A stretch of DNA of 38,213 nt from DATKDF01 sp035512795 (GTDB lineage: Bacteria > Acidobacteriota > Vicinamibacteria > Vicinamibacterales > SCN-69-37). A program made the translations under genes and the position numbers. Below, one piece after another: positions 31,501 to 38,213 of this stretch. The notes below the pieces were generated by a model, which was not told where the DNA came from, ran no database searches, and saw only the letters and a list, made by a program, of their open reading frames with translations. The stretch spans positions 1 through 38,213 of the forward strand of contig DATKDF010000108.1 in the NCBI GenBank assembly GCA_035512795.1, given 5' to 3'. How positions within the stretch are numbered: the stretch's first letter is position 1; each line of letters starts with the position of its first letter.

Positions 31501-32798
31501 CGCGGCAACTCGAGCCTGGCCGGCAACTGCTCGAGGTCGACGCCATCAAACGTGCCCGTCGCCGTCAGTGTCGACGTCGGCTGGTCCCAGCGCGCAGTCG
31601 TTGTGACACTTGCCCGGTACGCCACCCCCGAGGCCCTCGCCTCGATCGCCCGATCCCGGTAGGTACCAGCGGCGCGGACGGCCGTGGCGCGGTAGCCCTC
31701 GTAGGTCACGTCGGGCGTCGAGACCTCGAAGGCCACAACGGCGCGGTCGAACACACCGTCCGGCACGCGGACGTCGTACTCGCCTTGTCCGCTGAGCCGG
31801 CTGAGTCCGTCCAGTTCCGCGAAGAAGGCGCCGGGCATCCAGTTGGTGGCCCGGGCACGACCCTGGAATCGCCACTCGTCGGACGCGACGGTCACCTCGG
31901 TACGACCCGCGACGACCCCGTCTGGCGACGCGACGGTCCACTCCGCGTCGAACACGTCGAAGGAACCGCTGGCTGTGACCGAGATTGCAGACGAAGGCGG
32001 CACCATCGACAGGGCGGGCGTCCAGGCCTGGACGACGTGCGCCGGAATGTTTTCCGCGCTGGCAGAGAATCGGCTCGGCTGACCGGCGTGGCGCGGCACC
32101 GTGACGTCGACGGCGAGGCGCGACGAGCCGGTCTCAATCCGCACGCGCTCCCCGGTGATCTCGTCCGACGTGACGCGCAGCGTGCCAGTGAGGCTTGTGA
32201 CCGGCGTGCCGCTGGTCACGTCGACGCCCGCCATGCGCAGCACCTCGACGTGCAGTGTCCCGTCGTTCGCCGCGATGCGCGAGGCAAGCGACACCTCCTT
32301 CACCTGTCGGGCCACGCCCGACAACGGGACGACGTCGATGGTGCCGCCGACAATCTCCAGACGATCGATGGCGAACCGGGGGCCGTCCGAGGCGGCCGGC
32401 TGCGCCCGTTCACGCGTGAGCCGCGCGACGTTCCACCCCCGCTCATCTTCAACCATCGAGAAGCGAGGATCGACCATCGTGACCTGCTCGAACACGAGCC
32501 CCTGCCGCGCCACGACGACCGGGCGGAAGCGGATGGTGACCGTTCTGGCCGTCAGCACCGCGCGGCCATCGAGCGTCAACGACACGCCGCTGAGCGTCAC
32601 GTCGCCGAACACAGAACCCGAGAGGCGCTCGATCGTCAGGTCGGCCGCCAGGGCCTCGCCGGCGCGATCGACGATGAGCCGGCGGACGCGCTCCTCGGTC
32701 CACGCACTCTCGAGCACGCCCCACGCCGCGAGCGCCAGGAGGACCACCGCGCCGGCGATCCAGGCGAGCCGGCGCGGCCACCGGGAATCAGAACGCAT
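28569..32798 (-). CDS. tamB: TamB-like translocation and assembly protein (DUF490 domain)
   Basis: 1409 residues. One N-terminal membrane helix (RLAWIAGAVVLLALAAWGVL) anchors a very long beta-rich periplasmic body. It is made of repeated short strands (for example GSVFGDVTLSGVSLTL and DLSARLSS-like units), expected to form an elongated groove. The C-terminal 350 residues carry the TamB/DUF490 domain: VLGRLDVVRGQYQFQGRPFT, SSARFQGDPFEPALDIEAER and DQGDVLSLIVFNQ. TamB-like proteins span the periplasm and work with an Omp85 partner in moving lipids or helping outer-membrane assembly. The Omp85 gene overlaps its start by 11 bases. The protein is longer than E. coli TamB (1259). Confidence 0.92.
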   Translation of the reverse strand: MRSDSRWPRRLAWIAGAVVLLALAAWGVLESAWTEERVRRLIVDRAGEALAADLTIERLSGSVFGDVTLSGVSLTLDGRAVLTARTVTIRFRPVVVARQGLVFEQVTMVDPRFSMVEDERGWNVARLTRERAQPAASDGPRFAIDRLEIVGGTIDVVPLSGVARQVKEVSLASRIAANDGTLHVEVLRMAGVDVTSGTPVTSLTGTLRVTSDEITGERVRIETGSSRLAVDVTVPRHAGQPSRFSASAENIPAHVVQAWTPALSMVPPSSAISVTASGSFDVFDAEWTVASPDGVVAGRTEVTVASDEWRFQGRARATNWMPGAFFAELDGLSRLSGQGEYDVRVPDGVFDRAVVAFEVSTPDVTYEGYRATAVRAAGTYRDRAIEARASGVAYRASVTTTARWDQPTSTLTATGTFDGVDLEQLPARLELPRLPSSLVGRYAVTGSRDTWDLSADFDRSEIAGAVVHAASTGRLVLSSGVPRYTARVDVDGVDPARLAAVLPDQSGLLQRLAGSVNASVDLDASGTSRDTLTGTADVRLKASRVAGVTIDDLHATGSLVDHRLDVSVTGRIDGALGNLAAWDPAIASVPVSGAAALTGRFEVPDVTAQWSLGDVRASGRVSLTGITAWDTRLTRVEADAVLNGGRLTVSSLEIAGDDVSGRADGIVVLAGAGQSNLSFALAAADLSSWAGLVGVEAAGSAEVTGRVTGDAEAIDVAGRVDATSVRVGTTSALSLGGTYAVRVPDLDFGQASGRLEVKGSLIEVGGNQIDQVTSTLTYANQRVDVDATLTQGSRSLDVEAQARVGPLDEILVRRFTLATEGRRWELTTPGATIHYGPDRLGVTGFALAHGDETVSIAGALGADDDVLSVRVVNLDLAGVADWLPGAPALTGRVDADVTMTGPLADPVLTLKARTGEGSVNDAPYRALRADARYAGGQLELDADLDAGPVSAMRISGTMPVGDRDDGRYDLTIRSGDLDLGLFQPFVPQLSDLGGAGRFDARITGTVPDVSGTMTLADGRFRVVATGVTYEGVTADVTIAGRELTVRTLRLRDLSGRTAYVDGTVAIVTDAPYTLDLRVVADELTVLRNELGEVALSADVQVMGDVSTPLLAGTIEIERGRLEIDRILDRLNAAYAPVTADDPADEGPLTRASYSITLDVPDNVLVRGRGLRTRGGPIDLGDVNVTVGGALAIAKEVGEPAQVLGRLDVVRGQYQFQGRPFTIVRGSSARFQGDPFEPALDIEAERTISGVVASVHVAGSPSRPQISLSSDPPLDQGDVLSLIVFNQSMNRLPIDQRASLASRAGSLAVGAIATPIADSVARALDLDQFDIRAPESGTSGASVLVGRQVSDRLFVGFRHDFGAADVSEVSFEYRLSEFLRIVTSLAQGGSRSSGAQRAEAAGFDLIFVVR

Positions 32799-34701
32799 GA
32801 CCGAAGCTCAAATGGATGCGCCACCGCCGACGCTGGGGCTCCCCGTCGATCCGAAGACCCGGGATCGGATTGACTTGCACGCCGACATCGGCGCGGATGG
32901 CGCCAAACGCGGTCAGCCAGCGAATGCCGGGCCCGGCCGCCACGCGAAGGTCGCCGGGCCGCAGCGATTCGTCGACCCACGCGTTGCCGGCGTCGACGAA
33001 GAACACCGCGCCGACCTGCCCGGCGATCGGCATGCGCAGTTCGCTCGAGATCTCGAGCACCGACCGGCCGCCGAGCGGCAGGCCATCACCCGAAAGCGGT
33101 GAGACCTCGTACCGGCCCCAGCCGCGCAGGCTCGTCGAACCGCCCAGGAAGTACCGGGCTGAAAACGGCACCAGTTCGTCGTTCGGTGAGACGAGCACAC
33201 CGGCGCGCAGCCGGCTGGCCCAGACGACCGATCGCCCGACCGGCAGGTAGACCCGGCCGTTGACCAGCACCTCCTGATACTCGAACGTGCCGCCGAGCCA
33301 CGGCGCCGCGTGTTCGAAATGCGCCGACACGGCGTACCCGCTCCGCGGGTCAATCGGCCGGTCAATCACCGCCTGCTCGATGTCCGCGCTGAGCGACCCC
33401 AGGCGTCCGCGTCCGCTGCCACTGGTCGGGTCGAGGCCAAGTGCGATCAGTTCGTCGACATTGGTGACCGCGCCGAGGGCGTCGGGATCGATCGTGTACT
33501 CGAGCGATTCGTTGGTGTACGTGACACGGGCCGTTCGATCGATCGGCGCCAGATCGAGCCCACGCGCGATCTGCGCGCTTCTCGTCAGGTTCGTACGCAC
33601 ACCGATGCGGCGCGACGAGAAGGTCGGCTCGGACTGCCAGTACGCGCCGGCTTCGACTCCGGCCGCGATCGGGCGGCCTCCCAGATAGGGCTGACCGACC
33701 CTGGCCCCCAACCCGCTCAGCCGGGCGGAGTACCGGCCGTCCAGCCCCAGCTGCCGGGCGTTTCCGCCGAAGTTGCGGTGCTGCCACTCGATCGAACCGC
33801 GCGGTCCGCTCTCGGTGCCGTATCCGACACCCATCTGGAAGCGCGTCGGCCGGCCTTCCTTGACCGTGACGGTCATCGGCAGGCCCGAGTCGTCGGGCGC
33901 CGCCTCCTGGGTGCGCGCCACGTGCGCGAAGTCGAACAGACCCAACGCGAACAGGCGCCGCTGGCTTTCGAGCAGCTGGCTCTCCCGATAGACATCACCG
34001 GGCTCGAACGCCAGCGTGCGCAGCACGACGGCCGGTTCCACCGACTCCAGGTTGACGATGGACACGTCACCGAACCGGCCCGCGGCGCCGGGCGTTGCCT
34101 CAATCGTCAGGACGAGCGACCGGTCCGACGCGCCGGGTTCGGCGCGGCTCTCGACACGCGCGTCCGGGTAGCCGCGATCGCGCAGCACGAACGTCACCCG
34201 CTCAGTCGTCGCGAGGAGCGTACGGCGGTCTCGTGTTTCACCGGCCCGGATGGGGAGCCGCGCGACGTCGAGCGGCACGTCGTCTGGCATGCCGAGGAGG
34301 ACCACGCGCTCGATGCGGACCGGCTCACCTTCGTCGAGGTGAATCGTGAGACGGACCGCCGCGCCGTCGTCGGTGAACTCGACGTCGGCCGCACGCACGC
34401 GCGCATCGGGATAGCCCCGGTCGTCGTAGAAGGCGACCAGGCGCTTCAGGTCGGCTTCGAACGCCGTCCGGCTGAACACGCGGGGCTCCGACCACGGCAG
34501 GATGCCGGACCGGCGAGTGGCCAGGACGCTCGCGAGCTGCCCGTCGTCGAAGGCGTCGTTGCCTTCGAAGCGGAGGGCGGCGACGCGAATGCCCTCGCGC
34601 TCGTCGCACGCGGACACGCCTGGCAGGGCGGCCAGGATGCAGGTCACGAGCGCGAGCGGGCGCCAACGCGATGACCGGGCGGATGCGGGGGTCCGAGTCA
34701 C
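32788..34701 (-). CDS. Omp85/TamA-type outer-membrane protein with lipoprotein-like signal
   Basis: 637 residues from GTG 34701, preceded by GGGGGGA. The N-terminus has a hydrophobic segment with a lipobox (V29-S30-A31-C32 in LPGVSACDE), unusual for Omp85 proteins. About three POTRA domains follow (36-280, with IRVAALRFEGNDAFDD, IERVVLLGM and GDVSIVNLESVE). The 16-stranded barrel spans about 290-637 and contains the Omp85 motif SLRGWGRYE in GGSTSLRGWGRYE; the end is IHLSFGHAF with a C-terminal Phe. It most likely partners with the TamB product, whose gene overlaps its stop by 11 bases. BamA or TamA identity cannot be decided from sequence alone. Confidence 0.92.
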   Translation of the reverse strand: MTRTPASARSSRWRPLALVTCILAALPGVSACDEREGIRVAALRFEGNDAFDDGQLASVLATRRSGILPWSEPRVFSRTAFEADLKRLVAFYDDRGYPDARVRAADVEFTDDGAAVRLTIHLDEGEPVRIERVVLLGMPDDVPLDVARLPIRAGETRDRRTLLATTERVTFVLRDRGYPDARVESRAEPGASDRSLVLTIEATPGAAGRFGDVSIVNLESVEPAVVLRTLAFEPGDVYRESQLLESQRRLFALGLFDFAHVARTQEAAPDDSGLPMTVTVKEGRPTRFQMGVGYGTESGPRGSIEWQHRNFGGNARQLGLDGRYSARLSGLGARVGQPYLGGRPIAAGVEAGAYWQSEPTFSSRRIGVRTNLTRSAQIARGLDLAPIDRTARVTYTNESLEYTIDPDALGAVTNVDELIALGLDPTSGSGRGRLGSLSADIEQAVIDRPIDPRSGYAVSAHFEHAAPWLGGTFEYQEVLVNGRVYLPVGRSVVWASRLRAGVLVSPNDELVPFSARYFLGGSTSLRGWGRYEVSPLSGDGLPLGGRSVLEISSELRMPIAGQVGAVFFVDAGNAWVDESLRPGDLRVAAGPGIRWLTAFGAIRADVGVQVNPIPGLRIDGEPQRRRWRIHLSFGHAF

Positions 34702-34730
34702 GGTCCCCCCAGCGTACCAGCCTCGGGCCG

Positions 34731-35165
34731 TCAGGCGCTGTTCTTGATGCGAATCACGTTCCGGATGTTGCGCGCGGCGTCAGCGTCCAGCCCGAGCAGG
34801 CGGGCCAATCGGGTCAGAAACGCGCTTTCGGCGCGCGCCATCCGACCGTCGACGAGCACGATGTCGGCGGCGACGGCGAACGCCGCGAGCCGGTCACGCA
34901 CGGCGAGCTGGCGCGCGGCGGCCTCGATGAGCGCCGTCGGCCCCCGCGTGCCGAGCATCTGGCGCATCCGGTCGATGCGCCGATCGACGACCTCGCCCGA
35001 GCGGCGCCTGAACCGGCGTGTCGCCCAGATGATGTCGTGCGCCCGGGCGGCTTCCTCGGCCGAGACGTGCCCGCTCGCGTCCATGGCGGCAATCACGAGG
35101 GCGATGAAGGCGTCGTCGCCATCGCGGACTCGCAGGGGATCGGCCTGACGCCTGGTCGAGGGCAT
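34731..35165 (-). CDS. TerB-like protein
   Basis: 144 residues from ATG 35165. The all-helical sequence reads DAFIALVIAAMDASGHVSAEEAARAHDIIW, then ADIVLVDGRMARAESAFLTRLARLLGLDADAARNI, the twofold 'aDG.v...E...l..l...lgl' pattern of the TerB/DjlA-N-like fold, which can bind metal through Asp/Glu. Cytoplasmic, no signal. It follows the UspA gene after 26 bases and precedes Omp85 by 29 bases. TerB proteins are linked to stress and membrane-associated complexes, but no tellurite genes are seen here, so the role is unknown. Confidence 0.75.
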   Translation of the reverse strand: MPSTRRQADPLRVRDGDDAFIALVIAAMDASGHVSAEEAARAHDIIWATRRFRRRSGEVVDRRIDRMRQMLGTRGPTALIEAAARQLAVRDRLAAFAVAADIVLVDGRMARAESAFLTRLARLLGLDADAARNIRNVIRIKNSA

Positions 35166-35191
35166 GGCTACAAGGATATCCCGCGGCGCGA

Positions 35192-36118
35192 TCACGCCAC
35201 CTGCCCGGGCTCCGCCGCCCGGACGGTGAGCACCGGGCATTCGGCGTTGCGCACGACCTGCTGCGTCGTCGATCCGAAGAGCGTGAGCCCGAGACCGCCG
35301 CGGCCCTGCGCGCCCATGACGATCAGATCGGCGGCCGCATCGGCTGCGTGACGCAGGATCTCCCGGTGCGCCCGGCCGACGACGACCACGTTGTCAATGT
35401 CGCTCCACGTGCGCGACTCGCCGGCCGACAGTTCCTGGACGCGCTGGCGGGCATCGCCCACGAGGTGCCCGCGATACTCCGAGACATTGAAGTGCGCGGT
35501 CGTCCTCGGCTCGTGTTCAGGCAGCCACTCGACGACGTGCAGCACGGTCACCGAACCATCGGCCTGCCGCGCCAGATCCAGCGCGAAGCCGTAGGCCTGG
35601 AGCGCCGCCGGTGAGAAGTCCATCGGGCAGAGGATCTTCTTGAACTGGACTTCAGCCGGCAATACGCCGGTGGCGTGCGGCGGCACGGTCAGCACCGGAC
35701 ATGGCGCCTTGCGGAGCAGCTTCTCGGCAACCGAGCCCATCATCAGGCGCTCGAACCCGCCGCGACCGTGCGTCCCGATCACAAGCAGATCGGCCGGCAT
35801 GGCGACGGCGTGGTCGATGATCGTGCCGACCGGATCGCCCGACAGCGCTTCGACCGACAGACGGGCCTCGTCGGCCCCGGCGGCCGCGACGACGCGTCCG
35901 AGCTCGCCCACGACCTCGTCATGCGACGGAGGATGAACAAACTGAAGCGTGCCATCGAGTGCCGTCGGGCGGACGGCGACCGGGTCGAACGTCGGCACCA
36001 CGTGCAGGACGGTGAGGGCGGCCTCGTACCACCGGGCCAGTGTCGCGGCGCAGGCCAGGGCACGGCCGGCTGACTCGCTGAGATCGGTTGGACAGAGGAT
36101 TCTCTTGAACTCGACCAC
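35192..36118 (-). CDS. Tandem universal stress protein (two UspA domains)
   Basis: 308 residues from GTG 36118, which has a strong GGGGAGGA; the longer frame upstream is not protein-like. Two UspA domains follow each other: residues 2-145 (EFKRILCPTDLSESAGRAL, ending GTHGRGGFERLMMGSVAEKLL, CPVLTV) and 155-300 (QFKKILCPMDFSPAALQAY, ending GAQGRGGLGLTLFGSTTQQVV, CPVLTV). Both carry the G-xx-G-x(9)-G-[ST] ATP-binding motif. Family members bind ATP or nucleotides and help survival under stress. It is the first gene of a minus-strand run leading to TerB, Omp85 and TamB. Confidence 0.92.
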   Translation of the reverse strand: MVEFKRILCPTDLSESAGRALACAATLARWYEAALTVLHVVPTFDPVAVRPTALDGTLQFVHPPSHDEVVGELGRVVAAAGADEARLSVEALSGDPVGTIIDHAVAMPADLLVIGTHGRGGFERLMMGSVAEKLLRKAPCPVLTVPPHATGVLPAEVQFKKILCPMDFSPAALQAYGFALDLARQADGSVTVLHVVEWLPEHEPRTTAHFNVSEYRGHLVGDARQRVQELSAGESRTWSDIDNVVVVGRAHREILRHAADAAADLIVMGAQGRGGLGLTLFGSTTQQVVRNAECPVLTVRAAEPGQVA

Positions 36119-36385
36119 GGGTCCTCCCCTTCGCTCGGGCAGCGCGGCACACCTGACACGGATGACCGGAGCAATCAGCGTACCTGATACCAGGGGCCCG
36201 GCCGTTGCGAACTGGCTGGAGGGCTCCGGGGCCACCGGCGGGCCGGGAGGGCAATATCTCTCGGAAAGCGCGGGAAAACTCCCCGGATGAATCCCGGCCG
36301 TACCCTCGACGCCAATTGGGATCGAGGCCGAGATCACGGAGCGCGCGCCGATCGATTAGCATCAAGAAGACCGAGGTTGCCCCTC

Positions 36386-36952
36386 ATGACCAGACCCTTC
36401 GCCATCGCCGTCGTTCTTGCACTCGTTCTTTCATCTGGCTCGGCCGCCCAGCACATGCCGGGGATGCAGCACGGATCGGCCAGCGGCCCGACTCAGGCCG
36501 GGCAGGCCGCCTTTGCCGCCATCAGCGAGATCGTGAAGCGGCTCGAAGCCGACAGCACCACCGACTGGTCGAAGGTCGACATCGAGGCGTTGCGCGCGCA
36601 CCTGGCCGACATGGACCTGGTGACGCTCCGCGCACGCGCCGCGGCCCGCCCGGTCGACGACGGACTGGCCATCGACGTCACCGGTGACGCTGAAGTGGCT
36701 GCCGCGATCACCCGCATGGTGGTGCCGCACGCCACGATGCTCGACGGCATGACCGCGTGGCGCGCGACGGCGACACCCATCGCGAGCGGCACGCGCCTGA
36801 CGGTGACCGCCCGGACGCCGGGCGATGCGGGCACGATCGCGCGCATTCGAGGCCTCGGCTTCGCCGGGCTGCTCGTCCAGGGCGATCATCACACGGCGCA
36901 TCATCTGATGATCGCCAAGGGTCTCGGGCACGGCGTGCATGACGCGCCGTGA
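36386..36952 (+). CDS. Small secreted His/Met-rich protein
   Basis: 188 residues from ATG 36386; it starts with a signal peptide (PFAIAVVLALVLSSGSAA) and the mature protein opens with QHMPGMQHGS. The C-terminus is His-rich (GDHHTAHHLMIAKGLGHGVHD). The middle is an alpha-beta unit (EIVKRLEADSTTDWSKVDIEALRAHLADMD and RLTVTARTPGDAGTIARIRGLGFAGLLVQGDHH). His/Met at both ends suggest periplasmic copper or other metal binding, but no known metal motif is exact. It is divergent from the UspA gene across 267 bases in which I see no other gene. Confidence 0.75.
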   Translation: MTRPFAIAVVLALVLSSGSAAQHMPGMQHGSASGPTQAGQAAFAAISEIVKRLEADSTTDWSKVDIEALRAHLADMDLVTLRARAAARPVDDGLAIDVTGDAEVAAAITRMVVPHATMLDGMTAWRATATPIASGTRLTVTARTPGDAGTIARIRGLGFAGLLVQGDHHTAHHLMIAKGLGHGVHDAP

Positions 36953-37126
36953 CCTGCTGCGGCACGCCCGATGTCGAGCTGACGATCAGGGCCGCGGCCG
37001 ATGAAGCGCACGGATCGATGCAGCCCCGGTGTCCTCAATTTGCTCCACTGGTCTGTCGACGTGCGGCGCCCGATACAGTTTGACGAGAGCGCCGTCGCGC
37101 GACTCGAAACCGAACGGACCAGAACC

Positions 37127-38213
37127 ATGAACTACCGCACGATTGGCGTCCCAACCCTCCTGGCCGCGGCATGCCTGCTGCAGGCCTGCGAACAGGTGAA
37201 GAGCGAAACCCCGATGAGCCCGAGCATCGCCGGCCCGATTGCCGGCGTGGAGATCACGCCGCCCGAGCCGGTCCAGCCCACTCCGGGCGCCCGCCTCCGG
37301 ACCAACGGCCCGCCGGTGACGCTCGTCGTGCAGAACGCCTCGACCAACGGCGTCCGGCCCCTGTCCTACGCCTACGAGGTCGGTCTGGACGCGGCCTTCT
37401 CGGACGTTGTCCTGTCGGCGAAGGGCGTGGCCCCCGGCCCCAACGGGCAGACGAGCTTCCAGGTGCCTGAGGCGCTGGTCTCCGGACGCGCGTACTTCTG
37501 GCGCGCCCGTGCCGAGGACGGCGCCAACGCCAGTTCGTTCTCGTCGGCGCGCAACTTCCTCGTCGTCGATCCCCCCGTGCTGTTTGCGCCTGTGCCACTT
37601 GCGCCGATCGACGGCACCCGCGTCGGGTCGATCACGCCGACGTTGCGCGTGGCCAATGCCGGCCGGACCGGCGACGTGCAGGCGGTCTTCTACGCCTTCC
37701 AGGTGTCGACGAGCAGCGGCTTCGAGTCGATCGTCGCCTCGGGCATCGCCGACGAGGAACCGGTGTCGACCCAGGCCTCGCTCGATGCCTCGCTCGAGTT
37801 CAACCGGACCTACTTCTGGCGCGCCCGGGCGCACGAATCGACGACCGAGAGCCCGTGGTCGAACGCCGCCGTGTTCCTGACGCCGCTGGGCACCGCGCCA
37901 TCCGGCGGTGGTTCGGGCGGCGGAGGGGGCGGCGGCTCGCTGCCGCCCGGCACGCCGTGTCCGCTGCCGTCCGGCTCGGGCCCACCGAACGCCGCCGAAG
38001 GCACCGCGCTTGTCGCGTGTATAAAGAGCGACCTGGTCAACCGGGGCTTCAACCTGTCGGGCACCTGCGGCGCCTTCGAGATCACGCTGCGCGTGACGTG
38101 GGCGCTTCGCGATCGGGGCGCACGGCTCGAGCTCTGGCCCGGCACGAGCTGCAACGGCTACTCGCACGACATCGTGCTCTTCATGCCGAGCGGCGAGTCG
38201 GTCGACATCCTCA
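37127..38213 (+). CDS. Lipoprotein with two Fn3-like domains and a C-terminal Cys-containing domain (partial)
   Basis: At least 362 residues, open to the window edge, so the end is missing. The start ATG 37127 leads to a lipobox (LLAAACLLQAC, Cys21), so it is likely lipid-anchored. Two Fn3-like units of about 100 residues follow: both have the strand YFWRARAE or YFWRARAH (about 124-131 and 227-234) and matching S/T-rich turns. A Gly-rich linker (PSGGGSGGGGGGGS) then leads to a new domain with several Cys (C282, C300) and GLY/TRP-rich strands. It is probably surface-located. The family is not recognised beyond the Fn3-like region. Confidence 0.8.
   Translation, partial: MNYRTIGVPTLLAAACLLQACEQVKSETPMSPSIAGPIAGVEITPPEPVQPTPGARLRTNGPPVTLVVQNASTNGVRPLSYAYEVGLDAAFSDVVLSAKGVAPGPNGQTSFQVPEALVSGRAYFWRARAEDGANASSFSSARNFLVVDPPVLFAPVPLAPIDGTRVGSITPTLRVANAGRTGDVQAVFYAFQVSTSSGFESIVASGIADEEPVSTQASLDASLEFNRTYFWRARAHESTTESPWSNAAVFLTPLGTAPSGGGSGGGGGGGSLPPGTPCPLPSGSGPPNAAEGTALVACIKSDLVNRGFNLSGTCGAFEITLRVTWALRDRGARLELWPGTSCNGYSHDIVLFMPSGESVDIL

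Noticed and set aside
31395..32873. A 492-codon plus-strand open frame opposite tamB
   Set aside because: Arg/Asp-rich antisense frame with no motif; TamB on the other strand is well supported.
37896..37935. Gly-codon-rich repeat (ggcggc runs)
   Set aside because: It is in frame and encodes the Gly-rich linker of the terminal lipoprotein, so not a separate repeat element.
1..38213. tRNA, rRNA, CRISPR, insertion sequence or prophage
   Set aside because: I looked for cloverleaf arms, regular spaced repeats, transposase or integrase motifs and terminal repeats and saw none; a tRNAscan-SE or Infernal run could still find something missed by eye.

Overview
The window is very GC-rich, gene-dense DNA that reads best as a chromosome segment of an acidobacterium, probably class Vicinamibacteria. 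The evidence is the mix of families: two orphan MacB/FtsX-type permeases of the ADOP class (one with a PadR repressor), a VWFA-related protein of the acidobacterial type, a PknB-like kinase fused to TolB-like and TPR regions, and many small secreted proteins. The Omp85 and TamB genes indicate a Gram-negative envelope. I see no rRNA, tRNA, CRISPR array, insertion sequence or prophage. The placement is inferred from protein families, not from a marker gene.

Layout. 1-6.5 kb: tail of a probable outer-membrane barrel protein, a bicupin, a serine-glyoxylate-type aminotransferase followed by a GntP permease, two small proteins, a VWFA-related protein, and an sdpR/sdpI-like operon whose promoter, operator and start codon are fused together. 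6.6-7.8 kb: a small helical protein overlapping an AbiEii-like nucleotidyltransferase, then a probable frameshifted gene. 7.8-14.8 kb: radical SAM enzyme, padR-ADOP operon, PD40 propeller protein, SEC-C membrane protein and an atypical metallo-beta-lactamase-fold protein. 14.8-22.5 kb: PEP carboxylase, kinase-NmrA pair, membrane cytochrome c and PilZ protein. 22.5-28.1 kb: second ADOP permease, rpoZ (only 59 codons) overlapping a coiled-coil gene, a PabB-PabC fusion, and a cold-shock gene with a structured leader and a hairpin terminator. 28.1-36.1 kb: five genes on the minus strand that may be one transcript (UspA, TerB-like, Omp85, TamB, small secreted OB-like protein). 36.4 kb to the end: a His-rich secreted protein and a lipoprotein with Fn3-like repeats that runs off the window.

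How the genes fit together. Most loci are independent housekeeping or envelope functions. The clearest functional units are Omp85-TamB (outer-membrane assembly or lipid transport), padR-ADOP (repressor and its target), sdpR-sdpI (autoregulated membrane protein), the small protein-nucleotidyltransferase pair (possible toxin-antitoxin or defence pair) and the translationally coupled kinase-NmrA pair. Packing is tight: several same-strand pairs share ATGA junctions and three convergent pairs overlap by 20-44 bases. The strongest candidates for something undescribed are the nucleotidyltransferase pair, the orphan sdpRI unit with a predicted leaderless transcript, and an Omp85 protein with a lipoprotein-type signal.
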